Counted from the first letter of the stretch, positions 33,316 through 41,378 are shown. The stretch: DNA of 49,694 nucleotides from a virus (IMGVR_UViG_3300007734_000950:1-49694); one strand, 5' to 3'. The notes: generated from the letters alone by a model not told the origin. Translations and numbers: made by a program.

Positions 33316-33569
33316 TAAAACTATATTTTAGGGTACTATTTAGATCATACCCGTATCACTTTGCTGTATCATTATTTATAACAATAGCAGCAATATGGAA
33401 TGTATTTGTAACCACAGAAGATCGTCTTAGTCTTTGGTATACTCATGGGTGGCTTTCTTTACCACTTATTATTTTACCTGGAGGAGCAATGATTACTTTA
33501 CTAATATGGTCGTGGAAGCATTTCAAAAGTATTAAAAAATATTATGATAAAAACGGAAACAGATTATGA
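33312..33569 (+). CDS. Small membrane protein, two segments
   Basis: A protein of 85 residues with two predicted membrane helices, FAVSLFITIAAIWNVFV and WLSLPLIILPGGAMITLLI. The C-terminus is basic. A class II holin-like topology is possible next to the transglycosylase gene, but there is no sequence proof. Overlaps neighbours by four bases each. Confidence 0.68.
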   Translation: MIKLYFRVLFRSYPYHFAVSLFITIAAIWNVFVTTEDRLSLWYTHGWLSLPLIILPGGAMITLLIWSWKHFKSIKKYYDKNGNRL

Positions 33570-33775
33570 ATAACTACATCCAAGCATTTGGCTTTTTAGC
33601 CATAACCGCGTTTACAATTTTCATATGTCTTTGGACATATCACTCATTTACATCGATGCCATCTGAACCAGAATGTAAAACAGATAGTACATCTACTGAT
33701 TGTTGTGATACCATTCAAGCATGTGATACAACCCAAATTTATGTTTATGAAACAGATAGTTGCTGCAAGCACTAA
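33566..33775 (+). CDS. Single-pass Cys-rich membrane protein
   Basis: A protein of 69 residues: one N-terminal membrane helix (FGFLAITAFTIFICLWTY), then a Cys/Thr/Asp-rich tail with six cysteines (Cys37, 46, 47, 53, 66, 67). If the tail is periplasmic it could be disulfide-bonded. A spanin-like lysis component is conceivable but unproven. Confidence 0.65.
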   Translation: MNNYIQAFGFLAITAFTIFICLWTYHSFTSMPSEPECKTDSTSTDCCDTIQACDTTQIYVYETDSCCKH

Positions 33776-33854
33776 ACTTTGGAAGTTTATTAACTTTGTA
33801 CTAGACGAAGTAGATTATATCCAAAAGAATACAACCTATGGTAATAAATTTTGA
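33741..33854 (+). CDS. Possible very small protein
   Basis: A 37-residue frame (MFMKQIVAASTKLWKFINFV ...; ATG at 33741 or 33747) spanning the gap between the Cys-rich gene and the next. Its stop is four bases before the alternative start ATG 33859 of the next gene. The packing is suggestive but the evidence is thin. Confidence 0.35.
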   Translation: MFMKQIVAASTKLWKFINFVLDEVDYIQKNTTYGNKF

Positions 33855-34371
33855 TATCATGTTTTATTATATTAAAGATTTTTTTCGTAGAATAAAAAAT
33901 GTATTACGATGGCTACCAACTATTTGGAAAGATAGAGACTGGGATCATAGCTACATTACAGAAATCTTAATCAGGAAGCTTGAATTTACTCGAGACTTCT
34001 ACCTATCAGATAAACCCTACAGTTCGGAGGCTAAAAGAACTGCTGATGAGATTCAAGAAGCTATTACCCGTCTCTATCAAACCAGAGACTCGTGGGAGTT
34101 CTATGAAGATCCAGCTTTGGAACAACTAGAACTGAAGTGGGGTCGAACAACCCTCAAAGCCGTACCCTACGAGTATGCTGAGGATGGTAGTGTTTTAACT
34201 TACCAAATGGAAACGGTATACGACACAGAAAAAGTTTATACACCTGAGCAGAAGGAGCAGTACTCAAAAGAGTATCGCGAAACTTTTAAGCAGGTTCGTA
34301 AGCAGCATATGAAGGATAAAGTGAAAGCGTATGAATACATTGCAAAGAATATTGAGAAGTGGTGGGACTGA
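33838..34371 (+). CDS. Conserved phage protein of unknown function
   Basis: A protein of 177 residues (or 170 from ATG 33859). Residues about 10-40 read FFRRIKNVLRWLPTIWKDRD, and the DWDHSYITEILIRKLEF that follows is a pattern I recall from many phage proteins. The middle and end are highly charged helices. The gene is visibly less AT-rich than its neighbours from about 33950 to 34330, which may indicate a separate origin. No function known. Confidence 0.75.
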   Translation: MVINFDIMFYYIKDFFRRIKNVLRWLPTIWKDRDWDHSYITEILIRKLEFTRDFYLSDKPYSSEAKRTADEIQEAITRLYQTRDSWEFYEDPALEQLELKWGRTTLKAVPYEYAEDGSVLTYQMETVYDTEKVYTPEQKEQYSKEYRETFKQVRKQHMKDKVKAYEYIAKNIEKWWD

Positions 34372-34768
34372 TCTACGTCAGTGGTATAAAAGGAATATAA
34401 AGAAACCTATTGTACTTTGGTGGGAACGTAAAACTAACTTCAATCCCTATGGTGTATGGCCTGAAGGAGCTTGTCCTGTACAAGCAGAAGGGTATACTGA
34501 GGATGGTAAGTGGTATTATTTTAGAGCAAGAGGTAACCGTGCTCGATTTATAATATCTGAGTCTGAGGAAGAATATTTTAAGGTTGAAGGATTAATTTTG
34601 TTTGAGCGTGAATTATTTTATGGAATACATGATTACCAAGCAGGTTGGATGGCACATGAAGATGCTGTACGATTAATTACAGTATGGTTAAATGAATATT
34701 ATGTCATGCAACAGGATTTTAAGGTTTCGAAAAAAACTATAAAATGGCTCAAAAATAAAAAATCTTAA
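34331..34768 (+). CDS. Hypothetical protein
   Basis: A protein of 145 residues overlapping the previous gene by 41 bases. Basic, Trp-rich N-terminus (LRQWYKRNIKKPIVLWWERK), then an alpha/beta region (CPVQAEGYTEDGKWYYFRAR). No recognised domain. The shift in base composition of the preceding gene fades out here. Confidence 0.7.
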   Translation: MNTLQRILRSGGTDLRQWYKRNIKKPIVLWWERKTNFNPYGVWPEGACPVQAEGYTEDGKWYYFRARGNRARFIISESEEEYFKVEGLILFERELFYGIHDYQAGWMAHEDAVRLITVWLNEYYVMQQDFKVSKKTIKWLKNKKS

Positions 34769-34771
34769 ACT

Positions 34772-34800
34772 ATGTATATTCGGCATGGCCTGATATACAT
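34772..34800. repeat. Nested palindrome between genes
   Basis: ATGTATAT (34772-34779) and ATATACAT (34793-34800) are perfect inverted repeats. Inside them GGC-ATG-GCC forms a second short dyad. Could be an operator or an RNA hairpin; the next gene starts at a TTG that overlaps its end. Confidence 0.6.
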
Positions 34801-35033
34801 TGGGATTAAGATTAGATAGAAAACTTGAGTTCCAAAATAAAACATTTATTGCAGACGATATAATAGATGAAATTATTATGGAAACACTTCGACTAACCGA
34901 AGAAGAATATCGTTTCCTTAATGAAAACACATCTGATGAAAATTTAGAGTTATTAACATTAATAATCCCAACATTTTCCCAAAAGAAAAAAATACTTAAG
35001 TACCTTCAAGAATTCATTTATGATAAAATTTAG
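34800..35033 (+). CDS. Small acidic hypothetical protein (TTG start)
   Basis: A protein of 77 residues from TTG 34800; an in-frame stop lies just upstream, and the first internal ATG would leave only about half. Helical, Glu-rich (DDIIDEIIMETLRLTEEEYR). Its end overlaps the T9SS-domain gene by 14 bases. The start is uncertain because the TTG lies at the edge of a palindrome. Confidence 0.55.
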   Translation: MGLRLDRKLEFQNKTFIADDIIDEIIMETLRLTEEEYRFLNENTSDENLELLTLIIPTFSQKKKILKYLQEFIYDKI

Positions 35034-35355
35034 GTTTGTAAACATATTTTTAGGTTGCATCATTAGTATTAGTTCTTATTCTCAAATATATGTTCCTAAT
35101 ACTTTTACTCCTAATGGAGATAATAAAAACGATCATTTTCAAGTAATAACTGATGATACTTTAAGTTTTTATGAGTTACAAATATATAATCCTAGTGGTG
35201 AAAAAATATTTTTCTCTAATGATCCTAGCCAAGTTTGGTTAGGTGGTGTGTATTATTATTCTCCCAATGATGTTTATTCTTATAAATTAAGCTATAAGTA
35301 CCCTGACAATCCTGTGCTTTACACAAAATGGGGGTCTATATTATTGTTGCGTTAA
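35020..35355 (+). CDS. Secreted protein consisting of little but a T9SS type B sorting domain
   Basis: A protein of 111 residues. Residues 1-22 are a signal peptide ending SYS-Q. The mature part starts at once with IYVPNTFTPNGDNKNDHF, then YELQIYNPSGEKIFF, and ends WGSILLLR: the gliding-motility-associated C-terminal (CHU_C) domain, in order and at normal length. This domain normally follows a large passenger and directs it through the type 9 secretion system. Here there is no passenger. It may be a fibre subunit, or a decoy that occupies host T9SS components. The type B assignment is firm; the role is inferred. Confidence 0.88.
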   Translation: MIKFRFVNIFLGCIISISSYSQIYVPNTFTPNGDNKNDHFQVITDDTLSFYELQIYNPSGEKIFFSNDPSQVWLGGVYYYSPNDVYSYKLSYKYPDNPVLYTKWGSILLLR

Positions 35356-35370
35356 GTTTAAAAATCAAAT

Positions 35371-35401
35371 TTGGATTTTTAATTTATTGTTATTATCTTT
35401 A
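35371..35401 (+). promoter_or_regulatory. Promoter for the HYR-like secreted protein and GH16 genes
   Basis: TTGGATTTTT, 20 bases after its TTG, TATCTTTA (35394-35401). The -33 region also forms the right arm of an AAAAATC / GATTTTT dyad (35360-35380). Confidence 0.75.
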
Positions 35402-35417
35402 TATTAAATAAAAAACT

Positions 35418-36386
35418 ATGAAAAAACTAACTTTAATTTTTATTGCTTTTGTAATAAGCATATTTACTTATGCTCAATGTGATTATGATATTACTAATCC
35501 TTGGTTTGACAATCTTGTAACAGACATTACTGTAGAATGTAATGATGATTTGTCGTTTTTAATTCCAACTGCGTATGATGATTGTGATACTTTAGTAGAT
35601 ATTGCGTGGTATGAAGAAATAACCCCAAGTAATTGGTGTCCCAATTCATATACTATATTTAGAATTTATAGAGCATATGATGATTTTGGAAACCAATCAG
35701 TTGAATCACAAACAGTATATGTTGTTGATGAAACTGCCCCTACATTTTTATATGTTCCATTAGATATAAATGCAGGATGTTATCAAAATTTTGTTTTAGA
35801 AGAACCAATTATTGAAGATAATTGTAGTAATTATACACTAATAGATACATTTGTTGTTATCACCGATGACCCATGTAATTACACAGCATATAGAACCTGG
35901 ACTGCAACCGATGCTTGTGGAAATTCAGAAACTAAAACTCAATATATTACACTTATTGACACTATTCCTCCTACAATCATAGGAGATATGTATATTGAAG
36001 TATCTCCCAATCAAAATTTAGATACTGCATTTATTAGTATGTCTGATAATTGTAGTGAACCATATGTGTATTATACTGATTTAGAAACATCTGGTAATAA
36101 TATCATTAGGACATATAGGGTTTATGATGATTGTGGTAACCAAGCAGTATTTGAACAAATTATTCATATTAATACCAACAATAATCATGTAACAATATGT
36201 CATAGATTAGGTAATGGAGGATGGATCCAATTAAGTGTTGCTCAACCAGCAGTACAAGCCCATCTTAATCATGGAGATTATTTAGGCCCATGTAATGAAA
36301 GTGCTCAAAATGAAATTTTACCATATGGAGTAAAACTAGAACAAACCCCAAATGGTACTATAAAAAAATATACTAGATGCAAATAA
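35418..36386 (+). CDS. Secreted HYR/Ig-like repeat protein
   Basis: A protein of 322 residues with a signal peptide ending TYA-Q. Three roughly 80-residue repeats follow, each with a Cys-x-D/N start and an R.(W/Y)...D.(C/F)GN... motif (RIYRAYDDFGNQ, RTWTATDACGNS, RTYRVYDDCGNQ) like HYR adhesin domains. A C-terminal module reads HVTICHRLGNGGWIQLSVAQ then AHLNHGDYLGPC, a pattern seen in Bacteroidota surface proteins. No sorting domain is visible, so it may stay periplasmic or associate with other exported proteins. Confidence 0.85.
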   Translation: MKKLTLIFIAFVISIFTYAQCDYDITNPWFDNLVTDITVECNDDLSFLIPTAYDDCDTLVDIAWYEEITPSNWCPNSYTIFRIYRAYDDFGNQSVESQTVYVVDETAPTFLYVPLDINAGCYQNFVLEEPIIEDNCSNYTLIDTFVVITDDPCNYTAYRTWTATDACGNSETKTQYITLIDTIPPTIIGDMYIEVSPNQNLDTAFISMSDNCSEPYVYYTDLETSGNNIIRTYRVYDDCGNQAVFEQIIHINTNNNHVTICHRLGNGGWIQLSVAQPAVQAHLNHGDYLGPCNESAQNEILPYGVKLEQTPNGTIKKYTRCK

Positions 36387-37051
36387 ATTTTTCCGGATAT
36401 CTATGGAGATCAGGCCAAATTTGGGGAGATTTTCATCCTAATAATCCTACATGGTGGTATGATCCTGAATGTGTAGATGTAACTGATGGTGTTTTAAGAC
36501 TACAAACCAAATATCATCGAAGAGAAAATAATGGTGTAGTTAATACTTTAGGAGTAGGATTAATATCATCTATTGATTCATTTGGATACGGAACCTTTAG
36601 TGCTGATATAATGTTACCTAAAGGTACAGGTTTATTTCCTGCATTTTGGCTTTCAGCTACAAATAGTTGGCCCCCAGAAATTGATATATTTGAAGCTTGG
36701 AGTAGAAAATCTGGGTTGTACACTTCAAATTATATACCTTATTACTCTTTAGCTAGTAATGTACATTATGGGAATAATGATAACAATCATAAAATGATTA
36801 AATCAAAATCCCATATGTTATGGAAATGTTTGGATGATAAATGGACTAATTTTAAACTAGAATGGTTCCCAGATCGTATTAGTATTTTTTATGATGGTAA
36901 ACTTGTACGGGAAGTAAAAGATCAATCTATTTTAAAGTGGTTTGAAAATATACAAATGCAAGTCATAATCAATAATGGTTTAGAAAAACTTGAAGACTAT
37001 ACTAATGACTCAGTAATGTTAACTAAGAATTTTAAGTATATAAAATATTAA
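36377..37051 (+). CDS. Glycoside hydrolase family 16-like endo-glucanase/galactanase
   Basis: A protein of 224 residues. The catalytic signature E-x-D-x-x-E is Glu101-Ile-Asp103-Ile-Phe-Glu106 (PPEIDIFEAW), preceded by FSADIMLPKGTGLFPAFWL, the standard GH16 strand. The C-terminal FKLEWFPDRISIFYDGK also matches. GH16 enzymes cut laminarin, agar, carrageenan or related beta-glycans. It lacks a signal peptide although both neighbours are secreted, so a virion-borne depolymerase or release by lysis is likely. Overlaps the HYR gene by ten bases. Confidence 0.9.
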   Translation: MQINFSGYLWRSGQIWGDFHPNNPTWWYDPECVDVTDGVLRLQTKYHRRENNGVVNTLGVGLISSIDSFGYGTFSADIMLPKGTGLFPAFWLSATNSWPPEIDIFEAWSRKSGLYTSNYIPYYSLASNVHYGNNDNNHKMIKSKSHMLWKCLDDKWTNFKLEWFPDRISIFYDGKLVREVKDQSILKWFENIQMQVIINNGLEKLEDYTNDSVMLTKNFKYIKY

Positions 37052-37434
37052 TGTTTCGTTATATATTATTAATAATTTTAAGTTTTAAATTAACTTTAGG
37101 TTTTAGTCAATCTGATTTTGATCCTTACTACTATATTAAAGTATTAGAGCGTAAAACAGAACTACAGGCTGACAGCATACATGTGTTAGAATATAAACTT
37201 TCTAATGCAAAAATAATCATATTAAAAGAAAACCTATATAAAAAAGCTTGGATAAAAGTAACAATAGCTGAAGCTGTAATACTTGGAGGAGCATTTATTA
37301 TTATTACTACTGGAGCCGTAGTTCCCGTGATTATGGGAGTAGCAATGGTAGAAGTATTTTTATTATTAGAAAGTAAATATCGTTTCAATATAAAACAATT
37401 AAAATCTATTAAAAGAAAACCATTAAATTTATGA
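37051..37434 (+). CDS. Secreted/membrane protein with coiled coil
   Basis: A protein of 127 residues. Signal peptide ending GFS-Q, then a helical KVLERKTELQADSIHVLEYK coiled coil, then one membrane segment (AVILGGAFIIITTGAVVPVI) and a basic tail. Its ATG shares one base with the GH16 stop. The layout could suit a spanin or a membrane-anchored stalk; neither is proven. Confidence 0.7.
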   Translation: MFRYILLIILSFKLTLGFSQSDFDPYYYIKVLERKTELQADSIHVLEYKLSNAKIIILKENLYKKAWIKVTIAEAVILGGAFIIITTGAVVPVIMGVAMVEVFLLLESKYRFNIKQLKSIKRKPLNL

Positions 37435-37916
37435 TTAACTTACTTCTTATTATTAGTGCTCTTATGTTAGCCGGTCATTTTAAAGGTAGAATGGATGCGT
37501 ATGCTGATACTGGTATTAAAAACAATGATTGGCATAACAAATATGATTTTACTAAGCATGGAAACACAAAACATTGGTGGTATTTTGGATTCTACACCCC
37601 TAAATTCCCAGAAAAATTTCCATTTAGTGCTACAATGTTAGTATTTTTAACAGATAGATGGCATGAAGCACAATTTTTTATGTTACGTTCTTTTTATGTG
37701 GCAATAAGTTTAGCAGTTACTTCTAGTTTTTGGTGGGGACTTATTTTAACATTCATTATATTTCCCATGATTGTAGGATTATTTTTTGAAGTTTCATATC
37801 AAACTAAAAAAGAAGAAATTTTAAATAAAAATAACGATGCTACCCCAACAGGTGATGAACCAAATGATAACCCACAAGTAACAAGTGTACCTGAAAAACA
37901 AATAACAGATCTATGA
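37431..37916 (+). CDS. Integral membrane protein
   Basis: A protein of 161 residues with an N-terminal hydrophobic segment (INLLLIISALMLAGHF), a hydrophilic His/Trp-rich middle (KHGNTKHWWYFGFYTPKFPE) and two further membrane spans near residues 85-125. The C-terminal 35 residues are disordered and acidic. Conserved-looking DRWHEAQFFM lies before the second span. Function unknown. Confidence 0.7.
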   Translation: MINLLLIISALMLAGHFKGRMDAYADTGIKNNDWHNKYDFTKHGNTKHWWYFGFYTPKFPEKFPFSATMLVFLTDRWHEAQFFMLRSFYVAISLAVTSSFWWGLILTFIIFPMIVGLFFEVSYQTKKEEILNKNNDATPTGDEPNDNPQVTSVPEKQITDL

Positions 37917-38116
37917 TATCAGACGACTTCCAAATTGGACCTAATGGTGCTTATGAACACACAAATGAGCATGAAATAATTGCTATTCAAAAACAACTAA
38001 TTGATTTACTTTACTCTCAAATGATAGACTTATCAATGATGTCTAAAATTGAATTGGGTGATGATGTAATTGAAGAAATTAAACGATTAAAAGGGTTATT
38101 AAATGAATACAATTGA
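37913..38116 (+). CDS. Small acidic hypothetical protein
   Basis: A helical protein of 67 residues (EHEIIAIQKQLIDLLYSQMI). It overlaps the preceding gene by four bases and the thymidylate synthase start by 14. Function unknown. Confidence 0.68.
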   Translation: MISDDFQIGPNGAYEHTNEHEIIAIQKQLIDLLYSQMIDLSMMSKIELGDDVIEEIKRLKGLLNEYN

Positions 38117-39200
38117 TTATCGTTATCAAACACTACTCCAAGACATTTTAGACAACGGAATAGAAAAGAAAGACAGAACGGGTACAGGCACCTTATCAGT
38201 ATTCGGAAGACAAATCAGACATAAAATGTCAGATGGCTTTCCATTGCTTACAACTAAAAAGATGGCTTGGAAGACAATGGTAACTGAGTTGTTATGGTTT
38301 TTGAGAGGCGATACTGATATAAGATTTCTTTGGAAAAACAACTGTACTATATGGGATGGAGATTGGTATAAACATTACAAAACTACATGCTCAGAACCAT
38401 ATAGTTTAGATGAAATGAAAAAATTTGCATTAGCAGGTGATAGTTCATTTCACGAATCTACTTGGGATTTAGGACCAATTTATGGTAAGCAATGGAGAAG
38501 TTGGTCAACTTACCCATCAGATTATTTAACTAATCCAATAGACCAAATCGCAAACCTAATCTCTGAACTCAAAACAAACCCAGACTCAAGACGACTAATG
38601 GTTTCAGCTTGGAATGTAGGTGAATTAGACCAAATGGTGTTACCTCCTTGTCATTATGGATTTCAAGTTTATACAAGAGAGTTGAGTGATGAGGAAAGAA
38701 TTAAATTGTTTACTAAACTAGAAAATCCAAAAGGATATGAAGGTGAACAAATAACAAATACAGTTCAAGAGAGACTGAATATGAATAACATACCAACCAG
38801 AGCAATCTCTTTAATGTGGAATCAACGCTCAGTAGATACATTTTTAGGCTTACCATTCAACATTGCTAGTTATGGATTACTACTCGAGCTTATTGCTACA
38901 GCAGTTAATATGGTACCGGATGAGTTGATTGGTAACTTAGGCGATGTACACCTTTATAGTAATCACATTGAACAAGCAAAAGAACAAATAAGTAGAACAC
39001 CTTACGAATTACCCAAGCTCAATATCAATACTGAGTTTTGGCCAACTGAGAATGGATCTTGTGGTGAAGGTCCTTTGGATGCTGTAGCAGTATTTAACTC
39101 ATTTAAAGATGATAACTTCTGTAAGTGTTTGTTAGAAGAGGATATTCAGTTAGGAAACTATCAATCATACCCAACAATTAAAGCGCCTTTATCAAATTAA
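38103..39200 (+). CDS. thyA: Thymidylate synthase (ThyA type)
   Basis: A protein of 365 residues, longer than E. coli ThyA (264). All core motifs are present: KDRTGTGTLSVFGRQIRH, LGPIYGKQWRSW, the catalytic Cys183 in LPPCHYGFQ, and GNLGDVHLYSNH near the C-terminus. The extra length is mainly an insertion after the catalytic loop (about residues 192-230) and one near residue 95. It makes dTMP from dUMP using methylene-tetrahydrofolate, supplying phage DNA synthesis. Confidence 0.96.
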   Translation: MNTIDYRYQTLLQDILDNGIEKKDRTGTGTLSVFGRQIRHKMSDGFPLLTTKKMAWKTMVTELLWFLRGDTDIRFLWKNNCTIWDGDWYKHYKTTCSEPYSLDEMKKFALAGDSSFHESTWDLGPIYGKQWRSWSTYPSDYLTNPIDQIANLISELKTNPDSRRLMVSAWNVGELDQMVLPPCHYGFQVYTRELSDEERIKLFTKLENPKGYEGEQITNTVQERLNMNNIPTRAISLMWNQRSVDTFLGLPFNIASYGLLLELIATAVNMVPDELIGNLGDVHLYSNHIEQAKEQISRTPYELPKLNINTEFWPTENGSCGEGPLDAVAVFNSFKDDNFCKCLLEEDIQLGNYQSYPTIKAPLSN

Positions 39201-39206
39201 AAAGTT

Positions 39207-39515
39207 ATGAAATACGAAACATTTGCTCAAATAATAATACAACTACAAAAACAAGAACAAGTTATAAATAACTTATATAAAAACAATGTTGATTTACTTG
39301 AATTTGTAGACCCATACCATCAAATTATTTCTACTTTAATTGAAGAAATTTATGGTAAAGAAGGTTTAGATTGGTGGGGGTGGTTTTGTTATGAAAATGA
39401 ATTTGGACTAGGTGAGTTAGAAGCTTGGGATGAAAATAAGAAACCAATTTGTTATGATATTAAATCATTGTGGGAATATTTAGAAAAAAATAAACGTCTT
39501 TATTTAACTAATTGA
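39207..39515 (+). CDS. Conserved phage protein, paralogue of the 27952 gene
   Basis: A protein of 102 residues with DPYHQIISTLIEEIYGKEGL, WWGWFCYENEFGLGELE and SLWEYLEK. By eye it is the same family as the product at 27952. Acidic, with many Trp/Tyr. Function unknown. Confidence 0.75.
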   Translation: MKYETFAQIIIQLQKQEQVINNLYKNNVDLLEFVDPYHQIISTLIEEIYGKEGLDWWGWFCYENEFGLGELEAWDENKKPICYDIKSLWEYLEKNKRLYLTN

Positions 39516-39538
39516 TATTTATTATAAAAAATAAAAAT

Positions 39539-39820
39539 ATGAATCATTTAGAGTTAAAAAACCTTATTAAAAATCTTATAAAAGAAAATATAGAAGAAAA
39601 TGATGATCCTATTATTTCTGCATTAAGATTAAATAAATATTTTAGTAATGATGATGGTATCACTTGGTCTCTAGGTAATTCAAATAATAAAATAGTATAC
39701 AAAAAAGGTAATTTATTTATCCAAATTGGTAATAAAACCCCTCAAACTATACCTCCTTTTTTAGGTGATCTTAAAAATAGATTATCTATTGCTATGTTTA
39801 TAGATAGTTTAGTATCTTAA
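39539..39820 (+). CDS. Hypothetical protein with amphipathic N-terminal leader
   Basis: I start at ATG 39539 rather than upstream 39512; product 93 residues. The N-terminus MNHLELKNLIKNLIKENIEE is a basic amphipathic helix like those at 1195, 1539 and 42946. I-E-E at its end could be read as a prohead-protease site. The rest is a compact strand-rich domain (WSLGNSNNKIVYKKGNLFIQ). Function unknown. Confidence 0.68.
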   Translation: MNHLELKNLIKNLIKENIEENDDPIISALRLNKYFSNDDGITWSLGNSNNKIVYKKGNLFIQIGNKTPQTIPPFLGDLKNRLSIAMFIDSLVS

Positions 39821-39832
39821 TTAAAATAATCT

Positions 39833-40213
39833 GTGAAAACATTAGGTAGAATAGGATTATTTCTAATAGCCGCTATTTTATCTCCTCTTCTATTAGTTGG
39901 CATAATTTGGACTTTTTTTAAACTAATGATTGGAGTTAAAATATCTCAATGGTGGGATAGACTAGGATCCTATTTTTTCACTAGTGCTAAAGCTATAGAC
40001 CAATTAGGTAACGTAATGTGTCAAGATTTATTTAATAGTCTATTAATTAAAAACAACTCATCCCCGTTTGGAAATGAAGATGAAACTATTAGTTCAGTAA
40101 TGGGAAAAAATCAAGTTAAAAATAACTTGACTCTTTTAGGAAAATTATTAAATTGGTTATTAAATAAAATTGACCCTAATCATTCAATAGATGCTATAGA
40201 AGATAATCCTTGA
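39833..40213 (+). CDS. Conserved membrane-associated phage protein (GTG start)
   Basis: A protein of 126 residues with a GTG start. One N-terminal membrane segment (IGLFLIAAILSPLLLVGIIW), then a cytoplasmic or periplasmic part with AIDQLGNVMCQDLFNSLLIK and FGNEDETISSVMGKNQ, a pattern I recall from other phage proteins. Function unknown. Confidence 0.7.
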   Translation: MKTLGRIGLFLIAAILSPLLLVGIIWTFFKLMIGVKISQWWDRLGSYFFTSAKAIDQLGNVMCQDLFNSLLIKNNSSPFGNEDETISSVMGKNQVKNNLTLLGKLLNWLLNKIDPNHSIDAIEDNP

Positions 40214-40229
40214 ATGTAATAAGTTATAA

Positions 40230-41378
40230 ATGCTCCACCCAAAATTAGTTATAATTTTATTATTAGTATCTTCCTTAAACCTTTTTAGCCAATGCCCAAA
40301 TTCTAATTTTGAATATGGAAACTTTACAGGCTGGACTGGGAAAAGAGGAACTTGTTGCCCATTAAATCTTGGCACTACAGGTATAATAGCTGGAAGACAA
40401 ACTATAATGACTCAAGGAATAGATCCCCACAGTTGTGGAGGATTACCTACAGTATATCAGGGTAGTTTTTCAGCTAGATTAGGGAATGATGGAGTTGGGA
40501 GTAGAGCCGAAGCACTGTATTATACATTCACTGTTACTCCTCAAAATACTCTTATACAATATGCATATGCTGTTGTACTACAAGACCCAGGACATAATGA
40601 TGGAGATCAACCTGCTTTTCAATCCAGAGTAAGATTACCCAATGGTAATATAGTCCCATGTACTGAATATTACGTCTCAGCAGGCCCCAACTTACCAGGA
40701 TATCATTATTGCCCTGAAATAGATGCTTTGGGAGCTCCAGTACTGGTAGCGTGGAGTGATTGGAGGGTTATTACTTTAGATGTTTCGGCTTATGTGGGCC
40801 AAACCCTAACCTTAGAGTTTATAACTAATGATTGTGCTTTAGGAAGACATTATGGCTATGCCTATATAGATGCAATATCTTGTGGACCAATCGAAACAGA
40901 AATTCGTTATTGTCAGGCTAGTGATTCAATATTAGTAATGGGCCCTTCAGGATTTGCTACTTACGAATGGGAACCTACAGGCGATACTACCCAAACAATC
41001 ATTATTCCATCAGGGATATATTCGTCTTTAACTCTTCATGTAACTACAGTAACAGGATGTGCTTTAGACTTACCTGTAGAGTTGGATCCAATCCCATTAT
41101 TTGCATCTATAGCATGTGAAGATATTTGTTTAGAAGAAATTAGTAATTTTATAAATTTAACCATGCCCGTTCCTGGATATAATACATCATATCTATGGGA
41201 TTTTGGTGATGGTACTACCTCTACTCAATTTCAACCTAGTCATCTTTATATAAATCCGGGAACATATACTGTTACTATGACTGCTAGTGTAGTTGGGGCA
41301 ACATGTACTGATATAACTACTTGTGAGGTTACAGTTAATCCTCCGATGTCTCCTCTTACTCGTATATGGCATGACTAA
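40230..41378 (+). CDS. Secreted PKD-domain adhesin-like protein
   Basis: A protein of 382 residues with a signal peptide ending LFS-Q. Residues about 25-225 are a Cys-containing carbohydrate-binding-like beta domain (NSNFEYGNFTGW start, FTVTPQNTLIQYAYAVVL core). Two Ig-like modules follow, the last a PKD repeat (SYLWDFGDGTTS ... GTYTVTMTA). The chain ends VTVNPPMSPLTRIWHD; the next gene ends in a related tail. No full sorting domain, so it may be assembled with the CHU_C-bearing protein two genes later. Confidence 0.85.
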   Translation: MLHPKLVIILLLVSSLNLFSQCPNSNFEYGNFTGWTGKRGTCCPLNLGTTGIIAGRQTIMTQGIDPHSCGGLPTVYQGSFSARLGNDGVGSRAEALYYTFTVTPQNTLIQYAYAVVLQDPGHNDGDQPAFQSRVRLPNGNIVPCTEYYVSAGPNLPGYHYCPEIDALGAPVLVAWSDWRVITLDVSAYVGQTLTLEFITNDCALGRHYGYAYIDAISCGPIETEIRYCQASDSILVMGPSGFATYEWEPTGDTTQTIIIPSGIYSSLTLHVTTVTGCALDLPVELDPIPLFASIACEDICLEEISNFINLTMPVPGYNTSYLWDFGDGTTSTQFQPSHLYINPGTYTVTMTASVVGATCTDITTCEVTVNPPMSPLTRIWHD

